Assembly (NCBI GenBank): GCA_963806045.1
Contig: CAWDWP010000010.1
Coordinates: forward strand, 44,962 to 108,961
Length of the DNA: 64,000 bases
DNA from: DATCHW01 sp963806045
Lineage (GTDB): Bacteria; Bacteroidota; Ignavibacteria; Tepidaquicellales; Tepidaquicellaceae
Reading direction: 5' to 3'
The translations under genes and the position numbers were made by a program. Shown here one piece after another: positions 44,402 through 54,158 of this stretch (position 1 is the stretch's first letter; every line of letters begins with the position of its first letter). The notes under the pieces were generated by a model. The model was not told the DNA's origin. It searched no databases and was given only the letters and a program-made list of their open reading frames with translations.

Positions 44402-44710
44402 TCAATCGTATATTGCACGAAGGAGTTCAAAATTATATATTCCTGTATCGTGTCCGTCTTTCCAATGAATCTGAATAGCATAATTCCCAACCGGTTCAAT
44501 GTTTTCAATCTCATAAAATCCGGCGGGTTTGAAAAGTGATTTGATTGGTATATAAGTATCGAACATTACCGATTCGCCTTTACAATTCACGCAGGGACAT
44601 TCATCTCTGAGTTTTTTAAAACTTATATCGGTAACTTTTCCGTCATTCCAGAATAATCTCAAAATACTATTCTCAGTTTTTTGAATTTTTGTTGGATAAA
44701 ATTCCTGCAT
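44402..44710 (-). CDS. DUF971 (GBBH-like N-terminal) domain protein
   Basis: 102-residue protein consisting only of the DUF971 fold that forms the N-terminal zinc/iron-binding domain of gamma-butyrobetaine hydroxylases. The characteristic cysteines are in LRDECPCVNCKGES (about residues 34-46), and the C-terminal IHWKDGHDTGIYNFELLR is typical. Stand-alone members are often near Fe-S or Mrp genes; here the neighbour is an MFS transporter 18 bp upstream. Confidence 0.87.
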   Translation of the reverse strand: MQEFYPTKIQKTENSILRLFWNDGKVTDISFKKLRDECPCVNCKGESVMFDTYIPIKSLFKPAGFYEIENIEPVGNYAIQIHWKDGHDTGIYNFELLRAIYD

Positions 44711-44728
44711 AAAATTTATTTAAATGTA

Positions 44729-45952
44729 TTATTCATTCATTATGAATTCTGCTTCTTTTGTACTTTCTATTTTAGTTTCAGGTAAAATCAACCAGACCAA
44801 AATTGCATTAATCAATATCAATATTCCTGATATTAAGAATATAATATCAATATTGAAATACAAAGTGAATACAGTACATAAAACAGGTCCGAGTAAATTT
44901 CCAAATATAGTTGAGCTTGATGCGATTCCCATCATCCCGCTTTTTCTGTCAGATGGGATATTCTTTGCTATATACGAATAAAATACCGGAATAATTCCAC
45001 CTATACAGAATCCTAAAAATGCCCTGAGAGGAAAAAGGAGGTATACGTTGACCACAGCTAAATGAAGCATTAAAGCAGCAGCAGCACCTAACATTACAAA
45101 TAATAAATTTTTCTTAAATCCTGTTGCATCATTTCTTTTTCCCCAGAAAGGTGATGAAATAACCATTGCAATTCCAAGAACACCAACAACAGCACCGGTA
45201 AGTGAAGAGATATACCTCGAACCTTTAATAAATGATTCGATAAACAAAGCAAATATCGGCTGAGGCAACGTTATAGCCATTTGAGCAACTGCAATTGAAA
45301 TTAATGCAACCCTGATTCTGGGACTTTTGAATGAAAATCTTAAATTCTGGAATACATTAAATATTTTTCCGTTAATTTCTTTTTCGGGTTCTTTAACATT
45401 TATTAGTACCAGAATACCGCTTAAAAAACAAAATCCCGTTGTGATAAGAAATATATCCCGGTAATTAGAAAATATATCAGCCAGCATACCTCCGAGAAAT
45501 GGACCAATGATTGTTCCTGCTGAAATCGAAGTTTGAAGTACTCCTATGGCATATCCGGATTTATTTTTTGGTGCGCTTGAAGAAACAAGAGCAAGTGATG
45601 CGGCAATAAATCCGCTAACAGCACCCTGAATCACCCGAAAAAGAAAAAGTTGTAAAACATCCTGGGAAAAGAATATTAGCAATTGAGATAAAGCCAGTCC
45701 AAATATAGCTCTGATAACCATAGGTTTCTTCCCGAATTTATCTCCAAGCGATCCCCATATGGGAGTGAAAATAAATGATGAAATGAAAGGTGCCGCAAAT
45801 ATCAAACCACTCCAGTGCTCGACTTGTTTTGAATCTGTAACGCCTAATTCACGGATGTAAAAAGGAAGAAAAGGTATCACCATACTCATTCCCACCATCG
45901 CAAAAAATTGGGCAATCCAGATGCTATATAAATTCTTTCTCCAAATTTCCAT
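44729..45952 (-). CDS. MFS transporter (MdtG-like)
   Basis: Twelve-helix exporter of 407 residues. Features: GMSMVIPFLPFYIRELGV in helix 1, motif A WGSLGDKFGKKPMVIRA in loop 2-3, motif C SISAGTIIGPFLGGMLAD in helix 5, and a second motif A-like SPFWGKRNDATGFKKN. It resembles the MdtG/TetA drug-export class. DUF971 lies just downstream and is probably cotranscribed. Substrate unknown. Confidence 0.88.
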   Translation of the reverse strand: MEIWRKNLYSIWIAQFFAMVGMSMVIPFLPFYIRELGVTDSKQVEHWSGLIFAAPFISSFIFTPIWGSLGDKFGKKPMVIRAIFGLALSQLLIFFSQDVLQLFLFRVIQGAVSGFIAASLALVSSSAPKNKSGYAIGVLQTSISAGTIIGPFLGGMLADIFSNYRDIFLITTGFCFLSGILVLINVKEPEKEINGKIFNVFQNLRFSFKSPRIRVALISIAVAQMAITLPQPIFALFIESFIKGSRYISSLTGAVVGVLGIAMVISSPFWGKRNDATGFKKNLLFVMLGAAAALMLHLAVVNVYLLFPLRAFLGFCIGGIIPVFYSYIAKNIPSDRKSGMMGIASSSTIFGNLLGPVLCTVFTLYFNIDIIFLISGILILINAILVWLILPETKIESTKEAEFIMNE

Positions 45953-46187
45953 CGTTCAATTAAAATTAAATTAAATGAATATCAAACTAAAGGAAATAAG
46001 AATAAGTCATATACTATGTTATGAATAATTTAATTCAATATAATTTTTAATTTTTCTTTTAATTGTGGTTTAAAATATAGCAGTAGTGTTTAAATATCTA
46101 AATAATTATATAGTATAACTTAAATATAAATCATAAATTAAATGATTTTGTTATTTATTATAATTAAATTGAGTTTTTTTATTATTA

Positions 46188-48284
46188 TTGCATATGCAGG
46201 AAATTATAAACCAATTAAAGGAATTATCGAACAACTTATACTGGTCGTATAACAACGATTTTATTTCTCTCTTCGAAGAAATTAACAGAGATTACTGGAA
46301 ATGGTCTGATCAAAACCCCGTAAAGTTTCTTAATTCTATAGATAGAAGTTATTTATTTGATATTATTGAAAAGAAAAACCTGAAGGAAAAGCTACATTCA
46401 ATATACCGCGAATTTAAGAAATATATGAATCAGGATACATATTTCGGACGTAAATTTTATGAAACAAAAACACCTGAAATATGTTACCTTTCTGCCGAAT
46501 ATGGAATTGCAAAATGTCTGAAATTATATTCAGGAGGGCTGGGTACACTTTCGGGAGATCATTTAAAATCTTCGTCGGACCTTGGTCTTCCATTGATAGC
46601 AATCGGGCTTGCATATCATTATGGATATTTCAGGCAGTATATTAATTTGGATAACAGGCAGGCTGAACTTTATGAGTTCAGTGATTTTGAACAGATTCCT
46701 ATGATGTTAGAACTTGATGAAGATTACAGACCCCTTAAGATATCCATTGACCTTCCCGGCAGAAAAGTTTTTGCTCAGATTTGGCGTGTAAATATTGGCA
46801 GAATCAAATTATATTTACTTGATACATCAGTTGATGAAAATACGGTTGAAGATAAAAGAATCACCGATATTTTGTACGGCGGAGAATCTGAAAAAAGAAT
46901 CCTGCAGGAAATACTTCTAGGTATCGGAGGTATGAGAATCCTTGAAGCTCTTAATATCAATATAAAGGCTTTTCATATCAATGAAGGACATTCTGCATTT
47001 CTATGTTTTGAACGGGTTAAAAACTATATGCAGAAATATAATATTGGATTTCGTGAAGCAAAAACAATTTGCTATTATTCAAATATCTTCACGACCCACA
47101 CACCGGTTCCTGCGGGAATTGATATATTCTCAAGAGGACTGATGGATCAATATTTCAGGCATTACGCTGAAAATGATCTGAAAATTAGTTTTGATGAATT
47201 GTTCGCTGAAGGAGATATAGCAAAAGGGCTGTCTTCTCACGAACATTTTAATATGGCTTGCCTGGCAATTAATAATTCGAATTTTGTAAATGGTGTAAGC
47301 AAACTTCACGCTGAAATTTCCAGAAAAATGTGGTCGCTACCACCCACAAGAAGCCAGATTGTTTCTATCACTAATGGCGTTCATATTAAATCATACCTTT
47401 CAAATGAATCGGAGAAGATTTATCGTAAGCATTTTGGCAGGGATTGGTCGAGGATAGAAAATATCTGGGAAAGGGTAGGGGAAATTCCTGATAATGATAT
47501 TTGGGAAATGAGAAGTCAAAACAGAAAAAAACTGATAGGTTATGCAAGGGAAAAGACAATTGATAGAATTAAACTTGACCGTGAACCTGATGAAAAAATT
47601 TCATACATTGAAGAGAACCTTCTGGATGATAAAGTTCTTACAGTAGGATTCGCCCGAAGGTTTGCAACATATAAAAGAGGTACATTGATTTTTACGGATT
47701 TTGAGCGTTTTAAAAAATTAATGGCAAATAATAAATATAAAATTCAATTTATCTTTTCGGGGAAATCTCATCCACGCGATGAAGGCGGAAAATATCTGAT
47801 ATCTGAAATAATAAGAATTTCCGAAATGGAAGAATTCAGAAATAAAATTGTATTTATAGAAAATTATGACATATCAGTGGCTAAGCGCTTAGTTCAGGGA
47901 TGTGACATTTGGCTTAATAATCCCAGAAGACCGCTGGAAGCCTCCGGTACAAGCGGAATGAAAATTGTTGCAAACGGAGGTTTGAATCTTAGTATTTTAG
48001 ACGGATGGTGGTGCGAAGGCTATAAACCTGAAACAGGATGGAAAATTGACAGTCCGGAAAAAGATAATTTATCACCTGAAGAAATAGATGCAGCAGAAGC
48101 AAAATCATTATATGATACACTTGAATCTGAAATATTACCTTTGTTCTATAATAGAGATAAAAACAATATTCCGGTTCAATGGGTGAATAAAATTAGATCT
48201 TCTATAAAAAATCTTGCTCCATACTTTAATACGGACAGGATGGTAAAAGAGTATACAGAAATGTTTTATATGAAAGTTAAATAA
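46188..48284 (+). CDS. glgP: alpha-glucan phosphorylase (GT35)
   Basis: PLP-dependent phosphorylase of 698 residues releasing glucose-1-phosphate from glycogen or maltodextrin. An N-terminal DUF3417-type segment (LSNNLYWSYNNDF...) precedes the GT35 core: CYLSAEYGIAKCLKLYSGGL, GTLSGDHLKSSSDLGLP, FHINEGHSAF, FTTHTPVPAGID, GFARRFATYKRGTL. The PLP lysine lies in EASGTSGMKIVANGGL. It is shorter than the about 850-residue DUF3417 type. No other glycogen gene is near. The gene is probably monocistronic. Confidence 0.93.
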   Translation: MHMQEIINQLKELSNNLYWSYNNDFISLFEEINRDYWKWSDQNPVKFLNSIDRSYLFDIIEKKNLKEKLHSIYREFKKYMNQDTYFGRKFYETKTPEICYLSAEYGIAKCLKLYSGGLGTLSGDHLKSSSDLGLPLIAIGLAYHYGYFRQYINLDNRQAELYEFSDFEQIPMMLELDEDYRPLKISIDLPGRKVFAQIWRVNIGRIKLYLLDTSVDENTVEDKRITDILYGGESEKRILQEILLGIGGMRILEALNINIKAFHINEGHSAFLCFERVKNYMQKYNIGFREAKTICYYSNIFTTHTPVPAGIDIFSRGLMDQYFRHYAENDLKISFDELFAEGDIAKGLSSHEHFNMACLAINNSNFVNGVSKLHAEISRKMWSLPPTRSQIVSITNGVHIKSYLSNESEKIYRKHFGRDWSRIENIWERVGEIPDNDIWEMRSQNRKKLIGYAREKTIDRIKLDREPDEKISYIEENLLDDKVLTVGFARRFATYKRGTLIFTDFERFKKLMANNKYKIQFIFSGKSHPRDEGGKYLISEIIRISEMEEFRNKIVFIENYDISVAKRLVQGCDIWLNNPRRPLEASGTSGMKIVANGGLNLSILDGWWCEGYKPETGWKIDSPEKDNLSPEEIDAAEAKSLYDTLESEILPLFYNRDKNNIPVQWVNKIRSSIKNLAPYFNTDRMVKEYTEMFYMKVK

Positions 48285-48310
48285 TTTCAAAAAATAAATC
48301 TATCAAAAAA

Positions 48311-50776
48311 ATGAAGAAATCGTTATTCTTATTTGTTTTACTGCTTACTGCCGGGATTCTGTTTTCGCAGAATTTGCCGGACTACAGCAAATTGCAGTCG
48401 ATAGTTAAACAGCCATCCGGCTGGTTAACAAGCCCATTGGGCACAACAAGCACAACTGTAACAATAAATGGATTTGATAATTTTTACCTGGGTACAGATT
48501 TTGGTGAACCCCATATTGCTACTAACCCTACAGATCCTCTTAACAGTATTTGTGCTTTCAACATCAACAACTTTTATTATACTTTAGATGGAATTAACTG
48601 GATTAAAACCGGAGTAGCTTTTCCCGGCTACTCTGTTATCGGGGATCCCGTGGTTGCTTTTGACAGTTTAGGAAATGCATATTATGTGACATTGTATCAG
48701 AATTCGCAATATGGAATTTGCGTTTCAAAATCTACTGACAAAGGAGTTAACTGGTCAAGTACATATAATGTAGTGACATCAACTTCAGGTTTATGTGATA
48801 AGGAATGGATTACCGCAGATATGACCGGAGGTCCATTTTCAAATAATGTTTATGTAGTCTGGAGACAATTTGGTAATACAAATATGAGATTTGTAAGAAG
48901 TACAAATTTTGGACAAACCTGGTCTTCTCCTATGACATATACGGGTGATCAGGGTGCATATGTATCAGTAGGGGCAAATGGAAGTGTTCAGGGGGGAAGT
49001 GTTTATGTTGCATGTCAGTTTGGATCTTATATTGCTGTTTCACGTTCAAGCGATGGTGGTTTAACTTTCGGTTCACAGGTCCTGGCAACTCCTTTTATTT
49101 CAGGTCCCGGTATTGTTTGTTCCGGACGTTACACAGTTAAAGGTTGTATCAGAACGGATTATATGCCGAGAATGGCTGCTGATAATAGTTTCACTTCAAC
49201 AAGAGGTAATGTTTACATTGTTTATGCGGCTAAACCTGCCGGAATAGATTTATGCGATATTTATTTAGTCCGTTCTACGAATCAGGGTGTAAACTGGTCA
49301 ACTCCCGTCAGAGTAAATGATGATAATACAACTTCAGACCAATGGATGCCTGCAATTAATGTTGATAAAAATGGAAAAGTATTTATTAGCTGGTTTGACT
49401 CAAGGGTTGATACGACAGCTAATTTATTAACCAAAGTTTATGGAACAGTTTCTACGGATGGTGGACTTACTTTTACTCAGAGCAATGCCATTTCGGGTGT
49501 TAACTTTAATCCTGATAATATGAAAGTTTCCCAGGGGTCAGGTCAGGCTTATTATATAGGTGATTATATAGGTATGGCGGCAACAAATAACGTAGGATAT
49601 GCAGTTTGGATGGATGGCAGAAATAACAGCCTTGGTAGTTATACCGGCTATTATCCGGATTTCGCTATGACTACAAATACTAATCAGACGAGTGTTAACA
49701 ACAATGACAGTACTTCAGTAGTGGTCAGGGTTCCCGGAATTAAGGGTCCATACAGCGGGAGAGTGAAATTTACCGCTTCTCTGGATACATTACCTCCATC
49801 CGGGACAATTGCATTTTCCTTTGCTAATGGAAAAGATTCAATCACTACTTTTCCGGATTCTGTTACACTTAAGATTAAAGCCATTGGCAGCGTAACATCA
49901 AAGCTTTACAGAGTGTATATAGTTGGCAGAGGAGTAAATGGTACACCCGCACATAGAAGAACAATAAATTTGGCTGTTAATTCATCGTTTATGGAAATCG
50001 GTTCAAATCGTGAAGGTGTTGCTCAATATATTGTAAATGGTGTAACTTATACAAATCGCCAGTTGTTCACTTTCCCAAATGGTACCTCAGTTAATATTCA
50101 GGCTCCGAGCCCGCAGGTTCAGGGTACAAGCAGGTATGTATTTGTGAATTGGTCGAACGGCGGTGATACAAATCAAACATTTACAATAAACGGGTCTCTG
50201 AATTTAACCGTTAATTATAAAGTTCAATATAAATTAACAGTAATATCTGCTTATGGAACAACAATTGGAAATGGCAGCTATTTTGATTCTGCTGCAAATT
50301 TCCAGTTTGGAGTATACCCGAGAGTTGTAAATAGCGGCGGCAATACATATTACTTCAGAGGATGGAATGGTTTGGGTTCTGGTGGATATACAAGCCCTGA
50401 CAGTACCGGCTTAGATTCAATTAAAACCTGGTCTATGAGTAATCCTATCCTGGAACAAGCTCGCTGGACATTATGGCCCAATGCAATAAACCAACTTGGA
50501 ACAGAAATTCCATTAGTTTATAATTTATTCCAGAATTATCCTAATCCTTTCAACCCAACGACTACTATCAAATATGATATAATTAAGGAAGGAATTGTAA
50601 AAGTCGCAATTTATGATATCCTCGGAAAACAGGTCGATTTACTTGTGAATTCAAGACATTCACCGGGAAAATATGAAGTGACTTTAAATGCGGAAAATCT
50701 GGCAAGCGGAGTTTACTATTATAAAATCACTGCCGGAGATTTCGTTGCTATTAAAAAAATGGTGATAATTAAATAA
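48311..50776 (+). CDS. secreted sialidase/BNR-propeller protein with T9SS sorting domain
   Basis: 821 residues with a signal peptide (MKKSLFLFVLLLTAGILFSQ). The first 450 residues form a six-bladed exo-sialidase-like propeller with Asp-box-like units: STDKGVNWSSTYN, STNFGQTWSSPM, SSDGGLTFGSQV, STNQGVNWSTPV, STDGGLTFTQSN. Catalytic sialidase Arg/Tyr/Glu residues are not evident, so activity is unproven. A beta-domain region follows, including an InlB-B-like repeat segment. It ends in a type A sorting domain (NLFQNYPNPFNPTTTIKYDI ... KKMVIIK). Confidence 0.85.
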   Translation: MKKSLFLFVLLLTAGILFSQNLPDYSKLQSIVKQPSGWLTSPLGTTSTTVTINGFDNFYLGTDFGEPHIATNPTDPLNSICAFNINNFYYTLDGINWIKTGVAFPGYSVIGDPVVAFDSLGNAYYVTLYQNSQYGICVSKSTDKGVNWSSTYNVVTSTSGLCDKEWITADMTGGPFSNNVYVVWRQFGNTNMRFVRSTNFGQTWSSPMTYTGDQGAYVSVGANGSVQGGSVYVACQFGSYIAVSRSSDGGLTFGSQVLATPFISGPGIVCSGRYTVKGCIRTDYMPRMAADNSFTSTRGNVYIVYAAKPAGIDLCDIYLVRSTNQGVNWSTPVRVNDDNTTSDQWMPAINVDKNGKVFISWFDSRVDTTANLLTKVYGTVSTDGGLTFTQSNAISGVNFNPDNMKVSQGSGQAYYIGDYIGMAATNNVGYAVWMDGRNNSLGSYTGYYPDFAMTTNTNQTSVNNNDSTSVVVRVPGIKGPYSGRVKFTASLDTLPPSGTIAFSFANGKDSITTFPDSVTLKIKAIGSVTSKLYRVYIVGRGVNGTPAHRRTINLAVNSSFMEIGSNREGVAQYIVNGVTYTNRQLFTFPNGTSVNIQAPSPQVQGTSRYVFVNWSNGGDTNQTFTINGSLNLTVNYKVQYKLTVISAYGTTIGNGSYFDSAANFQFGVYPRVVNSGGNTYYFRGWNGLGSGGYTSPDSTGLDSIKTWSMSNPILEQARWTLWPNAINQLGTEIPLVYNLFQNYPNPFNPTTTIKYDIIKEGIVKVAIYDILGKQVDLLVNSRHSPGKYEVTLNAENLASGVYYYKITAGDFVAIKKMVIIK

Positions 50777-50831
50777 ACTATCTTTTTGTTTATTTAAATA
50801 ATCTAAATTAAGATTATTTTATTTTAATATC

Positions 50832-50890
50832 TCAACCTGCGGTTCTCACCGCAGGTTGATTCAAATAAATCAATTTACCGTTTCAACGGT
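50832..50890. repeat. pair of intergenic hairpins (REP-like)
   Basis: A perfect 12-bp stem (TCAACCTGCGGT 50832-50843 with ACCGCAGGTTGA 50848-50859, loop TCTC) is followed 17 bp later by ACCGTTTCAACGGT (50877-50890), a 6-bp stem. Both are much richer in GC than the surroundings. No T-run follows the first hairpin, so it is not a standard terminator. A small repetitive palindrome (REP) origin is possible. Confidence 0.65.
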
Positions 50891-50907
50891 TTCCAAATAA
50901 TAATTAT

Positions 50908-52269
50908 ATGAAACGAAAAATCAGAATTGCTGCGGGACAGGGATTTTTGGGTGACCTCATCGATGCACCCTATAATCAGGCAACCGGCGGTGATGTTGAT
51001 TATATCATGATGGATTATCTTGCTGAAGTAACAATGTCAATCCTTCAGAAGCAAAAGTTGAAAGACCCGAATCTTGGCTATGCAAGAGATATTCCGCCTC
51101 TTATGGAAAGACTCCTTCCGGTGATACGGGAGAAGAATATTAAGGTGATAACAAATGGAGGTGGAGTTAATCCTGCAGCCTGCAAAGATGCTATTTTTGA
51201 AGTTGCAAGAAAACTCGGTATAAAAGGATTGAAAATCGGAATTGTTATTGGTGACAATATTCTCGACACAATTGATGATTTGATTAAATCAGGAATTGAA
51301 TTAAATAACATGGATACCGGTGAAAGTATAAAAACCGTCAGAGAAAAAATATTAAGTGCTAATGTCTATTTAGGCGCAGCACCTGTTGTTGAAGCCCTAA
51401 AGCAGGGGGCAGATATAGTGATAACAGGTAGAGTTACAGACACAGGTTTAACACTCGCACCTATGATTTTCGAATTTGGCTGGGATATGAACAATTTTAA
51501 TCTTATGGCTTCCGGCACTGTTGCGGGTCATATAATTGAATGCGGGGGACAAGCAAGCGGAGGTAATTTTCTCGGTGATTGGAAAAGTATTCCGGACCTT
51601 GCACATATCGGGTTTCCTATTGCCGAGGCTTATCCCGATGGAACATTTGTTATAACGAAACACGAAAATACAGGAGGACTTGTTAGCAAGGAAACTGTCA
51701 GTGAACAAGTTGTTTATGAAATCGGTAACCCGAAAGATTATATAACTCCGGATTGCATCGCAGATTTTACCTCAATAAATCTAGAAAATGATGGTAATAA
51801 CAGGGTCAAAGTTTTTGGTATCAAAGGATATCCTGCAACAGAATTTTATAAAGTTTCAGTTTCGTATTCAGATGGTTACTCATCGTTCGGCTCATTAACT
51901 TATTCCTGGCCTGATGCTCTTGAAAAAGCTAAAGCAGCAGATTCTATATTACGAACAAGACTCGCAGATTTGAATCTGAAGTTCGAAGAAATAAGGACTG
52001 AGTATCAGGGATACAATGCCTGCCACGGACCATTAGCAAAAAAAGTTGAAGAATTAAATGAAGTCGTTATGAGGATTGGAGTCCGCTCGTACGATAAAAA
52101 ATCGGTTGAGAGATTCGGGATGGAAATTGCTCCTCTTATATTGACAGGTCCTCCCGGTGTTACAGGATTTGCAGGTGGAAGGCCTAAACCTTCTGAGGTA
52201 GTTGCTTACTGGCCATGCCTGATTCCTAAAAAAGAAGTTGAATATAAAGTATTAGTAGAAGAATTATAA
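50908..52269 (+). CDS. AtuA family protein (DUF1446)
   Basis: 453-residue acyclic-terpene-utilization AtuA-type protein. Recognisable blocks: IAAGQGFLGDLIDAPYNQ at the N-terminus, VDYIMMDYLAEVTMSILQK, ITNGGGVNPAACKDA, GADIVITGRVTDTGLTLAPM and the C-terminal PPGVTGFAGGRPKPSEV. AtuA is needed for citronellol/geraniol catabolism in Pseudomonas, but no other atu gene is present here and the wider family has no defined reaction. A SDR threonine dehydrogenase and an EamA exporter follow on the same strand. Confidence 0.88.
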   Translation: MKRKIRIAAGQGFLGDLIDAPYNQATGGDVDYIMMDYLAEVTMSILQKQKLKDPNLGYARDIPPLMERLLPVIREKNIKVITNGGGVNPAACKDAIFEVARKLGIKGLKIGIVIGDNILDTIDDLIKSGIELNNMDTGESIKTVREKILSANVYLGAAPVVEALKQGADIVITGRVTDTGLTLAPMIFEFGWDMNNFNLMASGTVAGHIIECGGQASGGNFLGDWKSIPDLAHIGFPIAEAYPDGTFVITKHENTGGLVSKETVSEQVVYEIGNPKDYITPDCIADFTSINLENDGNNRVKVFGIKGYPATEFYKVSVSYSDGYSSFGSLTYSWPDALEKAKAADSILRTRLADLNLKFEEIRTEYQGYNACHGPLAKKVEELNEVVMRIGVRSYDKKSVERFGMEIAPLILTGPPGVTGFAGGRPKPSEVVAYWPCLIPKKEVEYKVLVEEL

Positions 52270-52298
52270 TCAATATTTAAAAACAAAATTACATATAT

Positions 52299-53249
52299 AT
52301 GGAAAATATTCTTGTGATAGGTGCTGCCGGACAAATTGGTTCGGAACTTGTATTGGAATTAAGAAAAAGATACGGGGAAGGAAATGTTTATGCTACAGAT
52401 ATTAAACATCCTCCGAAAGATGTTTTAAAAAGCGGACCTTTTGAAACACTTGATGTACTGGATGAAAAGAGGCTTATACATTTTGTCATTCGCTATAAAA
52501 TTACGCAAATTTATCATCTTGCCGCTGTTCTGTCAGGTAATGCAGAAAAAATACCCCTTCAGGCATGGGATATCAATATGAAGAGTGTATTAAATATTCT
52601 GGATTTAGCAAAAGAGGTTAAAGATATTAAAAAAGTTTTTTGGCCAAGTTCAATTGCTGTATTTGGTCCTACAACCCCAAGATTCGATACTCCACAGCTG
52701 ACGGTAATGGAACCATCAACGGTTTACGGGATTAGTAAACTCGCAGGTGAAAGATGGTGTGAATATTATTTCAGAAAATTTAACGTAGATGTTCGCAGTA
52801 TAAGATATCCTGGCTTGATAAGTTATAAAACCGAAGCTGGCGGCGGAACAACGGATTATGCAGTTGAAATATTCTATGATGCCATAAAAGAAAATAAATA
52901 TGAATGTTTCCTGAATGAAGATGCTGCGCTGCCTATGATGTTTATGCCGGATGCTATTGACGGAACTATTAAACTTATGGAATCTGACCCTTCAAAATTA
53001 ACTATTCGTTCCAGCTACAATCTCGGAGGTATATCTTTCACTCCCAAAGAACTTGCAGCGGAAATTAAGAAAATTAAAGAAGGATTTGAAATTACTTATA
53101 AACCCGATTTCAGGCAAAGCATTGCTGAATCCTGGCCTGCAAGTATAGATGATTCAGTTGCGCAGAAAGACTGGGGATATAAATCTAAGTTCGGATTAAA
53201 AGAAATGACCGAAATAATGTTAAAAGAAGTTCAGAAAAAACTTTCTTGA
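52299..53249 (+). CDS. SDR-type L-threonine 3-dehydrogenase / NAD-dependent epimerase family
   Basis: 316-residue extended SDR. The NAD-binding motif is VIGAAGQIGSELVLELRKR (residues 5-23), the catalytic motif is Tyr-x3-Lys in STVYGISKLAGERW (near 148), and HLAAVLSGNAEKIPLQAWDIN carries the threonine-dehydrogenase-like signature found in the SDR-type enzymes of Flavobacterium and archaea. It oxidises L-Thr to 2-amino-3-ketobutyrate. No kbl lies beside it, so a sugar-epimerase role cannot be excluded. Its stop overlaps the EamA start (TTGA). Confidence 0.85.
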   Translation: MENILVIGAAGQIGSELVLELRKRYGEGNVYATDIKHPPKDVLKSGPFETLDVLDEKRLIHFVIRYKITQIYHLAAVLSGNAEKIPLQAWDINMKSVLNILDLAKEVKDIKKVFWPSSIAVFGPTTPRFDTPQLTVMEPSTVYGISKLAGERWCEYYFRKFNVDVRSIRYPGLISYKTEAGGGTTDYAVEIFYDAIKENKYECFLNEDAALPMMFMPDAIDGTIKLMESDPSKLTIRSSYNLGGISFTPKELAAEIKKIKEGFEITYKPDFRQSIAESWPASIDDSVAQKDWGYKSKFGLKEMTEIMLKEVQKKLS

Positions 53250-54157
53250 ATAAACTAGTTGATAAAATCCCTTTCAAACGAAAGGGATTAATCTATATTT
53301 CAGTTGCAGCATTGTTATGGAGTTCAAGCGGCTTATTTATCAAAATATCGGGTCGGCTTGAACTAAATGCATTCCAGATTTCTTTTTTCCGTTCCCTCAT
53401 TGCCGCAATTACAATTATTTCCATTTCAACTTTTCAGAAAAAGAAAATAAAATTTGAGTTTGATGTTATTTCAATTTTCTGTGCAATCTCTTATTCCGGA
53501 ATTCTTATTTTTTTTGTAATTGCTAATACTCTGACTACGGCTGCAAATACAATATTTCTTCAATTCACTGCTCCTATTTACCTCTTATTTCTTGAACCTT
53601 TCTTTCTGAAAACTAAATTTCAGATGAAAAATCTGGTTACTGTCATCATTTGTATTTCAGGCATGGCACTGTTTTTCATGGGAAGACTGGAGACCGGGAA
53701 TATGTATGGAAATATGTTTGGAATCCTTTCAGGTATTTCATTCGCATTATTCTCTTTATTCCTGAAATGGAAAAAACAAATCCACAAAACTGAAAATACT
53801 CTTAGCCAGATTGCAATGGGAAATATTCTTGTCGCAATTATTTGTTTCCCGATTATCATTAATAAACTGATTATATCACCTGTAGGTTTTGTAATTCTTA
53901 GTTTCCTTGGGATATTTCAAATAGGTATAAGTTATGTGATTTATAATGAAGGTATTAAATATGTCAGTGCAACTGAATCACTAATAATCGCTATGCTGGA
54001 AGCTGTATTCAATCCTTTCTGGGTTTATTTAGGAATCGGAGAAAGACCTTCTAATTACGCTTTGGTCGGAGGTGCGGTTATTTTGGCAGGTATTATAGCT
54101 CATAATTTTATTATCAAAAGAAAACCTGAAGAAAAAATCTATCCTGAAGCCGGCTAA
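53246..54157 (+). CDS. EamA/DMT family transporter
   Basis: Ten-helix drug/metabolite transporter of 303 residues formed by two EamA repeats. The first begins LIYISVAALLWSSSGLFIKI, the second near MFGILSGISFALFSLFLKW, and the C-terminal EamA end reads EAVFNPFWVYLGIGERPS. The start is TTG at 53246, overlapping the stop of the dehydrogenase gene by 4 bp, so translation is coupled. Possible export of an amino acid or metabolite related to the upstream dehydrogenase is only inference. Confidence 0.87.
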   Translation: MNKLVDKIPFKRKGLIYISVAALLWSSSGLFIKISGRLELNAFQISFFRSLIAAITIISISTFQKKKIKFEFDVISIFCAISYSGILIFFVIANTLTTAANTIFLQFTAPIYLLFLEPFFLKTKFQMKNLVTVIICISGMALFFMGRLETGNMYGNMFGILSGISFALFSLFLKWKKQIHKTENTLSQIAMGNILVAIICFPIIINKLIISPVGFVILSFLGIFQIGISYVIYNEGIKYVSATESLIIAMLEAVFNPFWVYLGIGERPSNYALVGGAVILAGIIAHNFIIKRKPEEKIYPEAG

Positions 54158-54158
54158 A

